Positions 9,030 through 17,182 of a DNA stretch of 64,000 bases are shown one piece after another. The number at the start of each line of letters is the position of its first letter. Position 1 is the first letter of the stretch. Below the pieces are notes generated by a model. It was given only the letters and a program-made list of their open reading frames with translations, was not told the DNA's origin and searched no databases. Position numbers and translations under genes: made by a program. The DNA is taken from NCBI GenBank assembly GCA_965218055.1, contig CBDCKA010000001.1:930001-994000 (forward strand), written 5' to 3'. This DNA is from CBDBKE01 sp965218055 (GTDB lineage Bacteria > Acidobacteriota > Terriglobia > JAJPHL01 > JAPKYU01).

Positions 9030-9671
9030 TCAGGCGGTCAGGAATTTAATGCCGTAGGAAAATGCCTCCCACCTCGGCAGCGGAACGGCACGAACGATCA
9101 TGGAGCGTGTTTCGGTCCCGCCGCCATCGGGAAGGTTCGGAGCGTAGTGCATCTTCACCCAGACGATTTCGTGGAGGTCGTATTGCCGAGTGCTTTCAAA
9201 GCTGATACCGCCCCGCGAGACATTCACCGGCTCCAGCACTTCTGGCTCTGGACCGGACTCGCGGCGAATGCGAACCCGCGTTGCCATGCCAACCCGGCGA
9301 GACCTGCGATGCTCTTTTCGGCCTCCTAGCTTGGCGTCCACCCGCTCCTCTGCCGTGAGCACAGGGGCAAAAGGCACCGGCACGGGTGCAGCGATCCGAG
9401 CAGGCTGCGACGCGATGTCCGTCAGCAGCCTGTAGGCGCGAGCCTCCGACGGCGTTAACTCCCTCGCCACATCCTTCCCCGTCAGGAACCGTGACAGGCG
9501 CTTCAGGTGCTGGAGGTAAAGCTGCTGCCGGAATATTCGGCTCGGTTCCCGCACCACCAATTTGCTGACTCGCTTCACCTCCTCTTGCACCCGGTCTTGC
9601 TGATCCTCTTGAGATAAACCTCTGAGGTTGGGCGCAAACGTGGACAAATCGAACTTTTCCTGCCCGTCCAT
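9030..9671 (-). CDS. PilZ-domain protein
   Basis: A 213-residue cytosolic protein. The first 100 residues are helical and of unknown type. The C-terminal half is a PilZ domain: the c-di-GMP motif RRSRR at about residues 121-125 and the second motif NVSRGG at about 149-154, followed by beta strands ending YGIKFLTA. PilZ domains bind cyclic di-GMP and change the activity of a partner. It is divergent from the kinase-cyclase gene, and a decayed diguanylate cyclase gene lies 2.4 kb away, so a local c-di-GMP theme is plausible. Confidence 0.85.
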   Translation of the reverse strand: MDGQEKFDLSTFAPNLRGLSQEDQQDRVQEEVKRVSKLVVREPSRIFRQQLYLQHLKRLSRFLTGKDVARELTPSEARAYRLLTDIASQPARIAAPVPVPFAPVLTAEERVDAKLGGRKEHRRSRRVGMATRVRIRRESGPEPEVLEPVNVSRGGISFESTRQYDLHEIVWVKMHYAPNLPDGGGTETRSMIVRAVPLPRWEAFSYGIKFLTA

Positions 9672-9868
9672 ACTGGCCCCCTTGAAAAAGACGCGTGCGG
9701 CAACATTCTACAACGATTTCAGCAACAAGAACCGAATGCCTGTGTTCGGAGAAGGCCAGTTTTGAAAGCCACTCGGGGATGAATAATCGCAAGAAAAAGC
9801 TCTTCTGGATTTACGGCTCCGATGTATGATTGAACGCACCGCGGCCGTGTGCTAAGGGTGTGTGCTGA

Positions 9869-11956
9869 ATGATCGGGGAGACCCTTTCGCATTTCAAAAT
9901 TGTAGACAAACTAGGGGAAGGCGGCATGGGTGTCGTCTACCGGGCCGATGACATGAACCTGGACCGCCCGGTGGCCATCAAGGTCCTGCCGCCCGAGGCC
10001 CAGCGCGATGAGGAGTCCTTAGGCCGCTTCCTGCGCGAGGCCAAGACAGCCTCCAAGCTGCAGCACCCGAATATCACCACCATCTACGAGTTCGGAGTCA
10101 AGGAAGACCTGCGTTATCTGGTGATGGAGTTCGTCGAGGGTAAGACCCTGAAGGAAATGCTTAAACAAGGGCCCCTGCCCACCCGCCAGCTGCTGGAAAT
10201 TACCATCCAGCTCGTCGACGCGCTGAGCCTGGCCGACGAAAAGGCCATAATTCACCGAGACATCAAGTCGGAGAACATCATGGTGACGGGGCGGGGCCAG
10301 GTGAAGATCCTGGACTTCGGCCTGGCCAAGATGGTCGAGAAGGCGGGCGCGCAGGCCCATGACGCCTTCCACACCAGCGCCGGCATGGTGATGGGCACCA
10401 TCAGCCACATGTCACCAGAACAGGCGCTGGGAGCCGAACTGGACGCCCGCACCGATATCTACTCGAGCGGAGTGGTGCTGTTTGAGATGGCCACCGGTAA
10501 GCTGCCCTTCAGCGGCGGTTCCCCCAACGTCGTGCTGGCCAAGATTTTGAACCAGCCTGCTCCTTCAGCGTCGGACATCAACGCGGAAGTGCCGCCAGCG
10601 CTGGAACAGATGATCGCCAAGTGCCTGGAGAAGAACCGGGAGCAACGCTACCAGAATGCGCTGCGCCTGTTGGTCGACTTGCGGGCCATGAAGCAGCAAA
10701 TTGAAAGCGGCCGGGATTGGAGCGGCACGGTGGTGATGCAGCCGGGCCGGGATCTCCAGGTGACAGCGCCGCCCGCGGAGAAATTGAGCGAACTGGTGCC
10801 GCCGACTCTCCAAGCGGCGACACCGGCCGTGACCCCGCCGGGCGGGGTCGCCACGGTAGCCGTGCCCGCTCGTGCGGTGGCTCCCCCACCGGCGGCGCCT
10901 GCGCCCGATTCGGGCGCGCGGACGCCGTCTGTTCCTAGGGTTGCCGCAATCTCCCCCTCGTCCCGTGCCTGGCGCCTGGGGACCTGCACCGGGCTAGCCG
11001 CACTTCGCAAAGGCCTGGGCCTCACCGCCATCGTCTACGCCATGGGCTGCGTGGCCTTGTTCGCGCTGCCTCTGTTTCGCCCCGAACGGGTCCGCGGTCT
11101 GACTGTGGTTCGATGGTTGCACGAGGCCATTGACCCGCTGTTGGGGTTCGCCTACGGCGTGATCAATGTGGACCTGACCTACCAGAACTTCAACTTCCTG
11201 CTGGTCGGGCTGGCCCTGCTGACCTACATTGTGGCGCAGGTGGTGATTGGGCGCCTGGAAGAGCTCGAGTCCTGGCTCCGCAAGCCGTTGCTGACCCGCG
11301 CGGCCGTTGGTGGCGGCCACATCAGTGGCGGCCGGCCAGTCTACGGCGGCGGGGTGGGCCACGCCGGCGGTGGGGTGGGAGGCCGCGATGCCTCCCGGAT
11401 GTCGTTGCTGCGCGACTACGCCGCGGCCAAGCGTATCCTGGGCGAGGTGAAAAAGGAGCTGGCCTTCCTTTCGGTTGACGTTGTCGGCTCCACCAAGATG
11501 AAGGTGGGCGAAGACAAGATTGTGGTGGAACACGCTTTCACCGAGTACAAGAAATTCCTGGAGCACCTGTTCCGCGAATACCGCGCCTACAAGGTGGCCT
11601 GGACGCCCGACGGGGCGATGAGCTGCTTTCCGTCGGTCGAGGATGCCTCGACGATGGGCCGTAAGCTGCTGGTGGAACTGGACTGGTTCAACCGCGACGT
11701 CCACCAGCTCCGGACCGAGTTCCACGTCCGCTGCGGCCTGAACGCGGGTGAGGTGATGGTGCCCGATGACAAACCCCTGGAAGAAATCAGCGACGAGACC
11801 ATTGACGTGGCGGGGCACCTGCAAAAGTACGCGGAATTGGATAGCCTATGGGTGTCCGGAGATGTCTACCGAGGCCTGGCGAACCGGGAAGGTTTCGTGC
11901 AGGTGACCAGGCGGGTGGACAACCGCGACGTCTATGCCTGGCGCAAACCATCCTGA
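9869..11956 (+). CDS. Ser/Thr protein kinase with C-terminal class III cyclase-like domain
   Basis: A 695-residue fusion. Residues 8-270 are a PknB-type kinase: glycine loop GEGGMG (16-21), Lys38, HRDIKSEN (129-136), DFG (149-151) and SPEQ (182-185). A Pro/Ala-rich linker follows, then two membrane spans (about 381-402 and 442-461), a Gly/His-rich stretch (480-507), and a cyclase homology domain (531-690). The cyclase domain keeps the first metal Asp (SVDVVG, Asp537), a substrate-type Lys575 and the second metal Asp (PDG, Asp581), but reads IDVAGHL where active enzymes have V-N-x-A-x-R, so the transition-state Asn and Arg look replaced. The kinase appears active; the cyclase may be degenerate. 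AAGGGTG precedes the ATG. Confidence 0.88.
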   Translation: MIGETLSHFKIVDKLGEGGMGVVYRADDMNLDRPVAIKVLPPEAQRDEESLGRFLREAKTASKLQHPNITTIYEFGVKEDLRYLVMEFVEGKTLKEMLKQGPLPTRQLLEITIQLVDALSLADEKAIIHRDIKSENIMVTGRGQVKILDFGLAKMVEKAGAQAHDAFHTSAGMVMGTISHMSPEQALGAELDARTDIYSSGVVLFEMATGKLPFSGGSPNVVLAKILNQPAPSASDINAEVPPALEQMIAKCLEKNREQRYQNALRLLVDLRAMKQQIESGRDWSGTVVMQPGRDLQVTAPPAEKLSELVPPTLQAATPAVTPPGGVATVAVPARAVAPPPAAPAPDSGARTPSVPRVAAISPSSRAWRLGTCTGLAALRKGLGLTAIVYAMGCVALFALPLFRPERVRGLTVVRWLHEAIDPLLGFAYGVINVDLTYQNFNFLLVGLALLTYIVAQVVIGRLEELESWLRKPLLTRAAVGGGHISGGRPVYGGGVGHAGGGVGGRDASRMSLLRDYAAAKRILGEVKKELAFLSVDVVGSTKMKVGEDKIVVEHAFTEYKKFLEHLFREYRAYKVAWTPDGAMSCFPSVEDASTMGRKLLVELDWFNRDVHQLRTEFHVRCGLNAGEVMVPDDKPLEEISDETIDVAGHLQKYAELDSLWVSGDVYRGLANREGFVQVTRRVDNRDVYAWRKPS

Positions 11957-12039
11957 CCTCCGGGGTCCACGAGGGTTCTCCTGCCATGCCGGCCTGTATT
12001 CTGTTCTGTGAACAGTGCGCAACCGACCAAGTCCACCCC

Positions 12040-12544
12040 CCTGGTCAATGGCAATCAGCATGCACCCGATCGGGCGCCGGTAGCGCTTGGTTCGCAGGAA
12101 CTCCTGCGACAGCCAGTCGAAGAAGTGGCGCCGATTGCTCAACCCGGTCAGGGTGTCGGTATTGCTCATCTGCTCCAGGCTGTGGGCCAGTTGCTTGAGG
12201 TTGTAAGCCAGCCGCCGCTTTTCCACCGCTCGATCCACCAAAGCTAACAAGTCCTGGATATTGCGTATGGGTTTCATCAGGAAATCATGGGCACCCATGC
12301 GTAGCGCCGCCAGTGCCGTTTCAAAGCGTTCCTTCTCGGCCCCTGCTAGGATGAGCACCTGGATGGTTTCATCATGGACCTTAATGCGCTCCAGCACCTT
12401 CGGCCCGCTGATGCGCTCCAGCTTGACGTCCAAAATGGCGGCATCAAAGCTCCGCCATCGAGTCTGCCCCCGGGGTTCAACCCGAATGGCAAGGACTCCG
12501 CCCACCCCTTTGCAGTAATCACCGCCATCGTTCGTGAAAGCCAA
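12040..12544 (-). pseudogene. Decayed response regulator-diguanylate cyclase
   Basis: The minus-strand frame shows the second half of a receiver domain (AAILDVKL with the phospho-Asp, then VLILAG and the lysine motif FLMKPI) followed by the beginning of a GGDEF domain (TDTLTGLSNRRHFFDWL, then PIGCMLIAID). Homology stops at about 12040, before the GGDEF signature, and the frame then runs into the antisense of the kinase gene. The first beta strand and acidic pocket of the receiver are also missing or garbled upstream of RWRSFDAA. So both ends are lost and a working cyclase cannot be made. Confidence 0.7.
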
Positions 12545-12749
12545 AGACGACGGAAGATCGCCAATAGCATCTTTCCTGCGAGCCGGTAGGCCTGTAGTAC
12601 TTGAGTACTAACGCAAAATGAGTCCAGCGGTCTATTGCCGGCTTAATGGCCCGCTTGTACTTTTGACAAGGTCCTGAATCTAGGGTCCGGAACGAGCAAC
12701 ATCATCACGGCCATCATGTCAAATCTAAATTAGCGAGGGGAGATAAAAC
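12545..12749. promoter_or_regulatory. Probable 5' region of the TadG-like gene
   Basis: Just before the ATG at 12750 is GAGGGGAGATAAAAC, a good ribosome-binding site. A 10-base palindrome-like TACTTGAGTA lies at about 12598-12607. No convincing -35/-10 pair could be fixed by eye. Confidence 0.3.
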
Positions 12750-13709
12750 ATGCCAGCAAGTCAATGCGGACGGAGTGGATGCGGCGCCCAGCGCGGGTCT
12801 GTTTTGGTGATGGTGTCGGCCGGGATGGTCATGCTGCTGGGCGTGGCGGGGCTGGCAATTGACCTGGCGGGGCTGTATGTAGCTCGCAACGAGGCGCAAC
12901 GCTCGGCCGACGCCGCCGCGCTGTCGGGCGCCCAGGAGTTCGTGAATTCCGGGTTCACTTCCGGCCTGGTGACGGAGGCGCAGGTGCGGACTCTAGCCAC
13001 ACAAAAGGCCATCGACTCCGGTTCGCAGAACTACGTGGGTATCCAGGCAGCCAGCATTCTGCCCAGCGATGTGACGTTCGACTTCTCGAATCCGGCGAAT
13101 CCGCTCATTTCGGTGGTTGTGCAGAGGACGGCGGCCCGCAGCAATCCCATGCCCACTTTCTTCGTCAAGATCTTCGGCATCCAGTCCGCCGATGTCGGGG
13201 CCTCGGCAACGGCGGAGGCTTTCAACCCGTCCGGGTCCGGATCGACTATTTCCCTGGGAGCGAAATGCTTGAAGCCTTTTCTTCTGCCGAATTGCGATTG
13301 GTCCAACATGGTGGGCACCAGCAACCCGAACGCCAACCTAAATTCTCTCTCCGGAAGCACCGCCGCTTCCTATTTTATTAATCCCACCACCAACACCATC
13401 GTGAACCCCGGACCTGTCTCCAGCGGCGGCGTGATTGGCGCTTTGCTTTCGATCAAGCCGGGTAGCCCAAGTGACGCCGCGGAATCTAGCAAATTCTATC
13501 CAGTCTTCCTGCCGTCGGGCAGTACACCTTCCATCTGCCCCGACTGCGCGAGCGGCGGCGGCGGCGGGGGGGGGGGCCAGCTAGCGGCTCCCTGTACCGT
13601 GAAAATATTGCCTGTTGCAACCAAACCACGATCACCTGTGGCGCCACGACCATTCAGCCGATCACCGGAAATATGGTCGGGCCGACAAGGCAAGGCGTCG
13701 ATTGCTTGA
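12750..13709 (+). CDS. TadG-like pilus-assembly/secreted protein, 5' part (frame broken at G11 tract)
   Basis: The N-terminus has RGSVLVMVSAGMVMLLGVAG, an inner-membrane segment preceded by a basic/Gly stretch, then LAIDLAGLYVARNEAQRSAD and AALSGA, which is the typical TadG/TadE-like (Flp pilus) N-terminal pattern. The rest is a Ser/Gly/Asn-rich exported region with several Cys pairs. After the run of 11 Gs at 13566-13576 this frame loses coding character and ends at 13709, while a second frame continues sensibly. The gene is therefore one unit of about 450 residues (12750-14101) interrupted by an indel or phase-variable tract. A good ribosome-binding site precedes the ATG. Confidence 0.75.
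   Translation: MPASQCGRSGCGAQRGSVLVMVSAGMVMLLGVAGLAIDLAGLYVARNEAQRSADAAALSGAQEFVNSGFTSGLVTEAQVRTLATQKAIDSGSQNYVGIQAASILPSDVTFDFSNPANPLISVVVQRTAARSNPMPTFFVKIFGIQSADVGASATAEAFNPSGSGSTISLGAKCLKPFLLPNCDWSNMVGTSNPNANLNSLSGSTAASYFINPTTNTIVNPGPVSSGGVIGALLSIKPGSPSDAAESSKFYPVFLPSGSTPSICPDCASGGGGGGGGQLAAPCTVKILPVATKPRSPVAPRPFSRSPEIWSGRQGKASIA
13566..13576 (+). repeat. G11 homopolymer in a coding region
   Basis: Eleven consecutive Gs follow a GGC-repeat region (polyglycine codons). The correct downstream frame is one register off the upstream one, so a change in tract length would restore the full gene. Confidence 0.85.
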
Positions 13710-14101
13710 TCCATCAATCCGGCACGAGTGGTCAGGATATCTTGGATATCTCGGCGAGTCCTTTTGACATGCTGGCCGGGTCGAACAATCCGCTTGTCGT
13801 GGGCGGCGTTATACCTTCAAACAGCGTCATCACCACGAGCGATTCCGTGGTGAACATTCCACTCTATGACGGGACACCCTTGTGTCCCGGGGCTTCCTGC
13901 CCGTCCACCGTCGTGGTAAATATCGTCGGATTCCTGGAGGTTTTCATTAAGGAGGAGAGAAACCCGCAAGGCACGGTCGACACCTACATTCTGAACGTGG
14001 CCGGGTGCACGGGCTCGAGCGGGGGAAGCGGGGGCGGAGGCAGCACCACAATCGTGAGCTCTGGCGGATCGCTGATTCCGGTGCGTCTCATACACCAGTA
14101 G
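13577..14101 (+). CDS. TadG-like protein, 3' part in the shifted frame
   Basis: Directly after the G tract the shifted frame reads SGSLYRENIACCNQTT, ITCGATTIQPITGN and then MVGPTRQGVDCLIHQSG to a stop at 14101. Regular cysteine spacing and the segments DILDISASPFDMLAG and FLEVFIKEERNPQG look like real protein and resemble the C-terminal regions of acidobacterial TadG-related proteins. There is no start codon with a ribosome-binding site of its own, so it is taken as the continuation of the gene at 12750. It ends with a Gly/Ser-rich linker and a short strand. Confidence 0.65.
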   Translation, partial: PASGSLYRENIACCNQTTITCGATTIQPITGNMVGPTRQGVDCLIHQSGTSGQDILDISASPFDMLAGSNNPLVVGGVIPSNSVITTSDSVVNIPLYDGTPLCPGASCPSTVVVNIVGFLEVFIKEERNPQGTVDTYILNVAGCTGSSGGSGGGGSTTIVSSGGSLIPVRLIHQ

Positions 14102-14250
14102 ATAGATGGCAAGCCAAAGCAAGATTGTGTTCTCGGTTGGGGTCCATCGGCAACGGAAAAGGCGCGCCCCTGCTGGTCCAAAAGTACCGAGCAGAATGTA
14201 ACTACTAGCCTATTGGAGGCTTGGGGCGGCTGCGCTTAACTTAAGGTGCT

Positions 14251-15195
14251 GTGGAAAACAAGTTCAAAAAACGAGCTGGTGGAAGAGGCATCCTACGCGC
14301 CATTGCCCTGCTGGCCTGCTTACTGATTGTAGTCTTGTCAGCGAGCTGGTTCTATGCCCCAACAGCTATCCCCATCGAAAAGTTTGAGCGCGGCTTCGAG
14401 GCGACCCGTGACTATCTCAAAGACGGAGGGAGTGCCCTAATCCGCGTTATGAACCAGCCATTACCAATCGGCGTGTCTAGTCCGGGACTTGACAATGCAG
14501 AATCTCATCAAGATGCGCCTTTGGAAGCCCGGCCCCTGGATCCGTTGTCCAGCGGCGACACCAAGAAGCAGAACAAACGGAGGCAGCTGGCGATTGGCGG
14601 GGCGTTCTTGTTTATTCTCATCATGTTTGACCGGTGGAGAAACAGAAGGCTGGAGGCCAGGTCCTCGGCTGCCTATGACTCGGTCAGAATTCCTTTTCCT
14701 ATTCCTGCCGCACACCTTGCTGGTCATCGTACCTGCGTCGATGACCGCTCGCCTGTCACCGAATACGCGACCGCAAAAATTCAGCCGGCGAAGCCAGCCG
14801 TGCTGCAGGACCGGGCAGAAGAAACAGCGGACTACAGGACCACAAAGATTCTGCCGGGGAAGCTGATCATGCTGAACGACCAGAACGGCGCAGAGGAAAC
14901 AGCGGTGATCTACTTGACGGATCCATCCGGAAGGGGCGCGGTGGAAATCGGCCGGGAGAGCCCGGACGTCACCAGCGGAGTGCGGATCAAGGACAAGGCC
15001 AACACGCTCAGCCGGCGGCAGGCGCGCCTGGTCTACTCCGCGCGGAGCGGGGAATTCCGGCTGGTCAATCTGGCTGGCGAGGATTCCAACCCCACCGTCA
15101 TCAATGGGCGGCGCATGGCGAATCAGGAAACAGTCCCGCTGGAGAACGACGATATCCTCCAGATGGGGGCCGTCCGGCTCAGGTTCTGCGAATAG
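14251..15195 (+). CDS. FHA-domain membrane protein (copy 1)
   Basis: A 314-residue protein with a GTG start. Layout: membrane segment at about 14-36, a helical external segment (FERGFEATRDYLKDGGSAL), second membrane segment at about 112-127, a basic stop, a linker with two related motifs ending in TAKIQPAKP and TTKILPGKL, and a C-terminal FHA domain (IGRESPDVTSGVRIKD, SRRQARL, NPTVINGRRM, LENDDILQMG). FHA domains bind phosphothreonine, so a partner of a Ser/Thr kinase such as the one at 9869 is likely. A close paralogue lies at 26449-27384; the two align from the first residue to the last. Confidence 0.85.
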   Translation: MENKFKKRAGGRGILRAIALLACLLIVVLSASWFYAPTAIPIEKFERGFEATRDYLKDGGSALIRVMNQPLPIGVSSPGLDNAESHQDAPLEARPLDPLSSGDTKKQNKRRQLAIGGAFLFILIMFDRWRNRRLEARSSAAYDSVRIPFPIPAAHLAGHRTCVDDRSPVTEYATAKIQPAKPAVLQDRAEETADYRTTKILPGKLIMLNDQNGAEETAVIYLTDPSGRGAVEIGRESPDVTSGVRIKDKANTLSRRQARLVYSARSGEFRLVNLAGEDSNPTVINGRRMANQETVPLENDDILQMGAVRLRFCE

Positions 15196-15212
15196 CAAAA
15201 ACCCATCGCCCG

Positions 15213-15376
15213 CTTTTTTACTCCTTGAAGGAGGCACAGGTAATAGTGGAACAGTGGCGGGAGGAATATAACACGAGGCGGCCGCACTCGGCCTTCCTAC
15301 TACCAAACCGATTTCACGACCCCAGGCTATGATCTAGACTCTCACTACTGTTGGTACAAAAAAATCGGTCTGGTCA
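15213..15376 (+). mobile_element. Remnant of an IS3-type element (transposase C-terminus plus end)
   Basis: The plus strand encodes FYSLKEAQVIVEQWREEYNT then RRPHSAF, matching the C-terminus of the transposase at 15875-16495, and ends with the terminal repeat read inverted (...AAATCGGTCTGGTCA). A deletion has removed the last residues of the transposase. Orientation is opposite to the full element at 15805 and to the solo end at 8617. Confidence 0.8.
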
Positions 15377-15392
15377 ATGAGGGCCAGCTGGA

Positions 15393-15804
15393 CTATGACC
15401 TGGTGGTCGCTCCCGGAGCCGCTTGGCTGGCCGACGAGCGTTCCCTAGTGGAGCGACCCCATTCCCGGGCGAACACTGCCTCCATCTCGCGCCGGAAGCC
15501 AGCAGCTTCGCTTCCAATGCCTTCCACATCGGTCCACTTCAAGGATGTGCCCTTCGCTACAGGTCGGACAAGCTTTACGCTGTGGGCAAGGCCGATGGGA
15601 AGACTGCCGAGGTCAAGTGAATCGGAAGCGGGCATCAGGCGTCCGTACACTGTGTAGCCACCCTCGCCATCCAAGGGCTCGCCCCGGTTAAGGTTGCGCT
15701 TTGCCACCGCGACCACATCAGCTCGGAATTCAGTCGGCGTGCCAGTTGACTCATGGCGGAGAGCGATGGATGCGATGCTAATGCCCAATTCGAGGCCGAT
15801 CAGG
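15393..15804 (-). pseudogene. C-terminal fragment of a COG4091-type SAF-domain oxidoreductase
   Basis: The minus-strand frame reads ISIASIALRHESTGTPTEF, then RADVVAVAKRNLNRGEPLDG, EGGYTVYGRLMPA and GLAHSVKLVRPV. This is the SAF-domain end of the predicted homoserine dehydrogenase-like NAD(P)-dependent oxidoreductases (COG4091). The frame is open across the boundary with the IS at 15805, so the N-terminal dehydrogenase part was removed there. The C-terminus is close to an inverted IS remnant. It cannot make an enzyme. Confidence 0.7.
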
Positions 15805-15874
15805 TGACCAGACCGATTTTTTGTACCAACCGTAGCGAGAGTTTACATCGCAGCCTGGGGCTGTGAAACTGGTT

Positions 15875-16710
15875 TCAGTGGCAGGGGAGGGGGGCTATAG
15901 CCCCCGGCGCCGGGGGCCTATAGCCGAGCGCCGAGTGCGGCCGCACCGTGTTGTATTGCACCCTCCACTGTTCAATCACCACCTGTGCCTCCTTCAACGA
16001 GTAGAAGATCTCTCCATTCAGGCATTCGTCCCGCAGCTTCCCATTGAAACTCTCGCAGTACCCGTTCTCCCAGGGACTGCCCGGTTCGATGTACAGTGTC
16101 CCTGTCCCTAGATTTGCCAACCACTGGCGCAGTTCTTGGGCGATGAACTCGGGACCATTGTCGGATCGAATCTGTTCCGGTATCCCTCGCCACAACATCA
16201 CGTCCGACAACGCCTCAATGATTTGTTGGCTGCCCATCCTCCGCTCCACCCGGATCGCCAGGCATTCCCGCGTGTACTCATCCAGCAAGGTCAGCAGCCG
16301 CAGCGTTCTCCCCTCGTGCGTTCTGGCACTCATGAAGTCGTAGCTCCAAACGTGGTTCGGTCGCTCCGGCCGTAGTCGCACACAGGAGCCGTCGTTCAAC
16401 CACAACCGACCCCGGGGCTTCTGTTTTTGCGGCACTTTCAGCCCCTCGCGCCGCCAGATTTGCTGTACTCGATCCTTGCCCACTTCCCATCCCACGCCCC
16501 GCAGTAAAGCGGTGATCCGGCGGTACCCATACCGCCCATACTTCGTTGCCAGGGCAATGACAGCTCGCGTCAGCTTTTCTTCGTCCAGCCGAGGATTCGG
16601 TTCCTATCGTTGCGTCCCTCTCCATTGCCCCAGCAGCCGGCAGGCATACCGTTCCGACAACCCGTGTTGCTCCCGCGCATGCTCTACCGCACAACGCCGC
16701 CGCTCAGGGC
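15875..16710 (-). pseudogene. IS3-type transposase OrfB with nonsense codon
   Basis: The DDE integrase core is complete: WSYDFMSARTHEGRTLRLL with the first Asp, IRSDNGPEFIA with the second, and GSPWENGYCESFNGKLRDEC with the Glu. The stretch upstream (SPERRRCAVEHAREQHGLSE, RYACRLLGQWRGTQR) is in the same frame but is followed by TAG at 16604-16606, where relatives have a tyrosine, and then continues EPNPRLDEEKLTRAV. So one point mutation stops OrfB after its first third. An internal ATG at 16495 leaves only the catalytic core. The element is probably immobile unless the stop is suppressed. Confidence 0.8.
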
Positions 16711-16950
16711 TTAGAAGTTTCCCTGTGCCACATCCCGCAGCACCTGCTTCTCCAGCGACAGCTCCGCGACCAGTCGCTTCAGGCGAGTGTTCTCCTTCTC
16801 CAATTCCTTCAGCCGTTTCGCCTGATCCAGCTTCAGCCCCCCATATTCCTTCCGCCACCGGTAGTAGGTCTGGGTGTGGATTCCGGCTTCTTTGCAGGCT
16901 TGGGGCGCAGTCTTCCCGTTCGCCATCTGCACTTCTATCTGCCGTAGCAC
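16711..16950 (-). CDS. IS3-type transposase OrfA
   Basis: A helix-turn-helix protein of 79 residues from the GTG at 16950. The N-terminal HTH (APQACKEAGIHTQTYYRWRK) is followed by a leucine-zipper coiled coil (LDQAKRLKELEKENTRLKRL). The frame is open upstream to SYKPEQIVAVLRQIE without an ATG, so the original start may be lost or be another codon. OrfA of this family is normally fused to OrfB by frameshifting. Confidence 0.8.
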   Translation of the reverse strand: MLRQIEVQMANGKTAPQACKEAGIHTQTYYRWRKEYGGLKLDQAKRLKELEKENTRLKRLVAELSLEKQVLRDVAQGNF

Positions 16951-17065
16951 CGCTACAATCTGCTCCGGCTTGTAACTCCTTGTCGGCTTGACCTCACTTC
17001 CTCCTCAAGTGGATTCTCTCTCTTTCCACTTGGTACAAAAAGCGCCGGTCAGGTCACTGCCACAA

Positions 17066-17176
17066 TCCCGTTTGTGGGGACTATCGGCCTTGTTCGCGGG
17101 GCCTACTTCCCCGAAGGGATTCCAAGGGCACTTGTCCGGATAGGGCGTTATACGTCAAAGTGGGCTGCGTGGCAGC
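17066..17176. repeat. Dispersed intergenic repeat family A, copy 1
   Basis: Shares CCCGTTTGTGGGGA, CACTTGTCCGGATAG and GTGGGCTGCGTGGCAGC with stretches at 21815-21890 (inverted), 39728-39772 and 62628-62730. Similarity is imperfect. Confidence 0.55.
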
Positions 17177-17182
17177 GCCGCC

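Larger units (their letters stand above)
15805..17056 (-). mobile_element. IS3-type insertion sequence (about 1.25 kb)
   Basis: The ends are imperfect inverted repeats: TGACCAGACCG...TTTTTTGTACCAA at 15805 and, on the other strand, TGACCTGACCGGCGCTTTTT ending at 17056. Inside are orfA and orfB on the minus strand. No 3-base target duplication is visible. A strong palindrome at 15889-15930 (GGGGGCTATAGCCCCC and a GC-rich neighbour) lies just after orfB and could stop outside transcription. Confidence 0.85.

Noticed and set aside
8790..9329. Plus-strand gene of 179 residues
   Set aside because: It overlaps the PilZ gene antisense and has no recognisable motif.
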